Below the pieces are notes generated by a model, which worked only from the letters and a program-made list of their open reading frames with translations, ran no database searches and was not told where the DNA came from. A DNA stretch of 6,665 nucleotides from an uncultured Nocardiopsis sp. (GTDB taxonomy: Bacteria; Actinomycetota; Actinomycetes; Streptosporangiales; Streptosporangiaceae). How positions within the stretch are numbered: position 1 is the first letter of the stretch; the number at the start of each line of letters is the position of its first letter. The translations under genes were made by a program, and so were the position numbers. The DNA is taken from contig CALGOD010000499.1 in assembly GCA_937957845.1 (NCBI GenBank), forward strand, positions 1 through 6,665, read 5' to 3'. Positions 5,106-6,665 of the stretch are shown here, piece after piece.

Positions 5106-6407
5106 GTGACCAGCGCGTCTGGGGCGAGCACACCGCCCATGAGCTGGGAAGGCATCGACCACGCGCTCAATCGTGCGCGGGGTGAGGCCGACCGGATGGC
5201 CCTCCACCTGGCGGATCTGGACGAGCACGTGGGGTACCGGTTGCTTCGGGAGGCCGACCTCGTCGGACGCACCCGTGAACGCTGGGAGTACGCCAGTGAG
5301 CGCATCCAGAGCCTGCTGGGGGTCTACGAGGCCTTTCGTCGTACGGTCGACCGGATGCACGTCCTGCGACTGTCCGCCGACGGCGACTCCGACCACCAGA
5401 CGGCGTTGACCGGCCTGCTCAACGGCCCCTCGGTGAGCCTGCCCACCGGGAAGGTCCCGCTGGGCGGGCACGGGCGGCGGCTCCACACCGGACGCGGGTC
5501 CCTCACGCTCGCCGACGCCGTGGCCCGCATGTCCGCCGACTACGAGGCGGCCACCGAGGTCATCTCGGCCACGGAGACGGCCTGGGACGCGCTCCATCCG
5601 CGCCTGGCCGAGCTCGACGCCATGTGGTACGAGATCGGCACCCTCTCCGACCTGATCGAACTGGGCGAGGACGAGTACGAGTCCCTGCGCACCGACCTGG
5701 AGGCGGTGAACACCACCGTCCGACGCGACCCCCTCTCCCATGTCGAGGAGGGACGTGTGGACACCTCCTCCCTCGAACGGTCGCGACTGCGACTGGAACG
5801 TGTGCGCGGGGAGCTCCGCGACGCGCTGCGCATGCGCGACTCCTACACCGAGAGCGTCGAACGGCTCCGCTCCGCCATCGTCGACGTCGGCACGGTGCTC
5901 ACGCGCGCCCGCGGGCTGCGGCGACAGGTGGTCGCCAAGATCTCCTCGCCGGTGGCGGTCGACGTACCCGACCCCGTTCCCACGCTGTTGGCCGGTATCG
6001 ACGACATGGACGCCCTCCGCGCCCAGAACAGGTGGCGTGAACTCGGCGCCCGCCTGGGCGAACTGCAACGGGCCGTCCACGAGGTCGCCGACGACGCACG
6101 CGAGCGCGAGGCCGGTCTCACCGGACTCCTGGAACGCCGGGCCGAACTGCGCGGCCGGCTGAACGCCTACCGGGCACACGCGGTCCGGCTCGGCGTGGCG
6201 GGGGAGGAACGACTGGCCGAACTCCACCGCAAGGCCCACTGGGAGCTGTGGGCCGTGCCCTGCGACCTGCGGGCGGCCACGGTGATCCTGTCCTCGTACC
6301 AGTGCGCGCTCCAGGAACGCGGAGGAACCGACCCCTTCGGGGACAGAACCACACCGGACGGGAAGGCGTCTGACGGCCAAAGAGACGGTGAGGGGAGAGA
6401 CAGATGA
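5106..6407 (+). CDS. Coiled-coil-rich soluble protein coupled to a PknG-like kinase, unknown function
   Basis: I do not recognise a named family with certainty. From the GTG the product has 433 residues (452 from a TTG at 5049). It is rich in Ala, Arg, Glu and Leu, and long helical heptad-like stretches fall at about 15-85, 135-200, 220-280 and 305-365. No signal peptide or membrane segment is visible, so it is probably cytosolic. A Gly/Pro-rich break at about 97-130 separates the helical parts. Near the C-terminus is a compact block with paired aromatic and Cys residues, HWELWAVPCDLRAA and ILSSYQCAL (about 378-402), which looks like a conserved module, followed by a charged disordered tail. 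GTG at 5106 is preferred because AAGGGA (5092-5097) lies 8 bases upstream; the TTG at 5049 has AAGGA only 3 bases away or GAGG 10 bases away. Its stop overlaps the kinase start by 4 nt, implying coupled translation. In mycobacteria pknG is linked to glnH and the membrane protein GlnX; this protein may be a functional counterpart (inference). Confidence 0.85.
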   Translation: MTSASGASTPPMSWEGIDHALNRARGEADRMALHLADLDEHVGYRLLREADLVGRTRERWEYASERIQSLLGVYEAFRRTVDRMHVLRLSADGDSDHQTALTGLLNGPSVSLPTGKVPLGGHGRRLHTGRGSLTLADAVARMSADYEAATEVISATETAWDALHPRLAELDAMWYEIGTLSDLIELGEDEYESLRTDLEAVNTTVRRDPLSHVEEGRVDTSSLERSRLRLERVRGELRDALRMRDSYTESVERLRSAIVDVGTVLTRARGLRRQVVAKISSPVAVDVPDPVPTLLAGIDDMDALRAQNRWRELGARLGELQRAVHEVADDAREREAGLTGLLERRAELRGRLNAYRAHAVRLGVAGEERLAELHRKAHWELWAVPCDLRAATVILSSYQCALQERGGTDPFGDRTTPDGKASDGQRDGEGRDR

Positions 6408-6665
6408 CCGCGTGTGCGTCCTCGGGCTGTCACGGTCTGATCGAGGGCGGTTCCTGCGGGGTGTGCGGATCGACTCCCTCGGGCGCGACGTCCTCCGGAC
6501 CCCCCTCGGGGGACGCCGTGGGTCGTCCTCCCCACGTCCCCGCGTCGGAGTCGGGGCCGCGACGCCCCTTCGCGGCCTCGGTCACCGGAGCCCGGCCCGG
6601 CGGTGGGGACGAGGCGCTCGACCAGTGGCTGTCCTCCGGCTCCTCCACCCCCTCCGGCGGCGAGC
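6404..6665 (+). CDS. pknG: PknG-like Ser/Thr protein kinase, N-terminal part only
   Basis: Only 87 codons are present before the window ends, so the kinase domain is not seen. The first 22 residues carry C4, C9, C18 and C21 in the pattern GC-x-G-x-I-x-x-G...C-x-V-C-G, a rubredoxin-like four-Cys metal knuckle that I recall at the N-terminus of actinobacterial PknG kinases. A Ser/Pro/Gly-rich low-complexity linker follows. In mycobacteria PknG is a soluble kinase with rubredoxin and TPR domains that phosphorylates GarA in response to amino acids sensed through GlnH/GlnX, thereby controlling 2-oxoglutarate dehydrogenase and glutamate metabolism. ATG at 6404 overlaps the previous stop as ATGA and has GGGGAG (6392-6397) 6 bases upstream. 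The alternative is another protein with a small zinc ribbon; the next ~2 kb would settle it. Confidence 0.65.
   Translation, partial: MTACASSGCHGLIEGGSCGVCGSTPSGATSSGPPSGDAVGRPPHVPASESGPRRPFAASVTGARPGGGDEALDQWLSSGSSTPSGGE

Noticed and set aside
5016..6380. Minus-strand open frame of 454 codons opposite the PknG-linked gene
   Set aside because: The plus strand has the ribosome binding sites, G/C third-position bias, heptad-like helices and the ATGA overlap with the next gene. The minus frame has none of these.
1..6665. Search by eye for CRISPR arrays, transposases, attachment sites, tRNA or rRNA genes
   Set aside because: No regularly spaced repeats, no transposase or integrase motifs and no tRNA-like cloverleaf were seen. 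The region looks like stable core chromosome.

Overview
The window is chromosomal DNA from a high-GC actinomycete. Nearly every codon in the genes ends in G or C, terminators are GC-rich hairpins often without a T-tract, and the gene content is actinobacterial. The protein style suggests a Nocardiopsis/Streptomonospora/Streptomyces-type organism; genus level is inference only. No mobile element, CRISPR array, tRNA or rRNA gene was seen.

Layout: (1) 7-1632 (+) is prfC, peptide chain release factor 3, whose 5' edge sits at the window border; tandem hairpins follow its stop. (2) 1633-2327 is an unusually long non-coding stretch. Its first two thirds are GC-rich with several inverted repeats. Its last ~230 bases are AT-rich and look like the control region of the next gene, with candidate RamB-like, CRP/GlxR-like and unassigned palindromic sites. 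(3) 2328-3617 (+) is citrate synthase (gltA), closed by a perfect 15-bp terminator stem. (4) 3618-3851 holds a candidate stress-sigma (SigB/SigF-type) promoter and a second terminator-like hairpin. (5) 3852-4502 (+) is an HdeD/DUF308 six-helix membrane protein. (6) 4499-4843 (-) is a small ABM-fold (YgiN-like) monooxygenase, convergent with the HdeD gene; the two stop codons share one CTAG. (7) 5106-6407 (+) is a soluble, highly helical, coiled-coil-rich protein of unknown function, overlapping by 4 nt (ATGA) with (8) 6404-6665 (+), the N-terminus of a PknG-like Ser/Thr kinase with a four-Cys metal-binding knuckle, cut by the window end.

Together, prfC and gltA are housekeeping genes. HdeD and ABM look like stress or small-molecule accessory functions. 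The last pair is a translationally coupled signalling unit. In mycobacteria PknG works with GlnH and GlnX to sense amino acids and control central carbon/nitrogen flux at 2-oxoglutarate dehydrogenase through GarA. The coiled-coil protein here is a plausible dedicated PknG partner and is the least understood element in the window.
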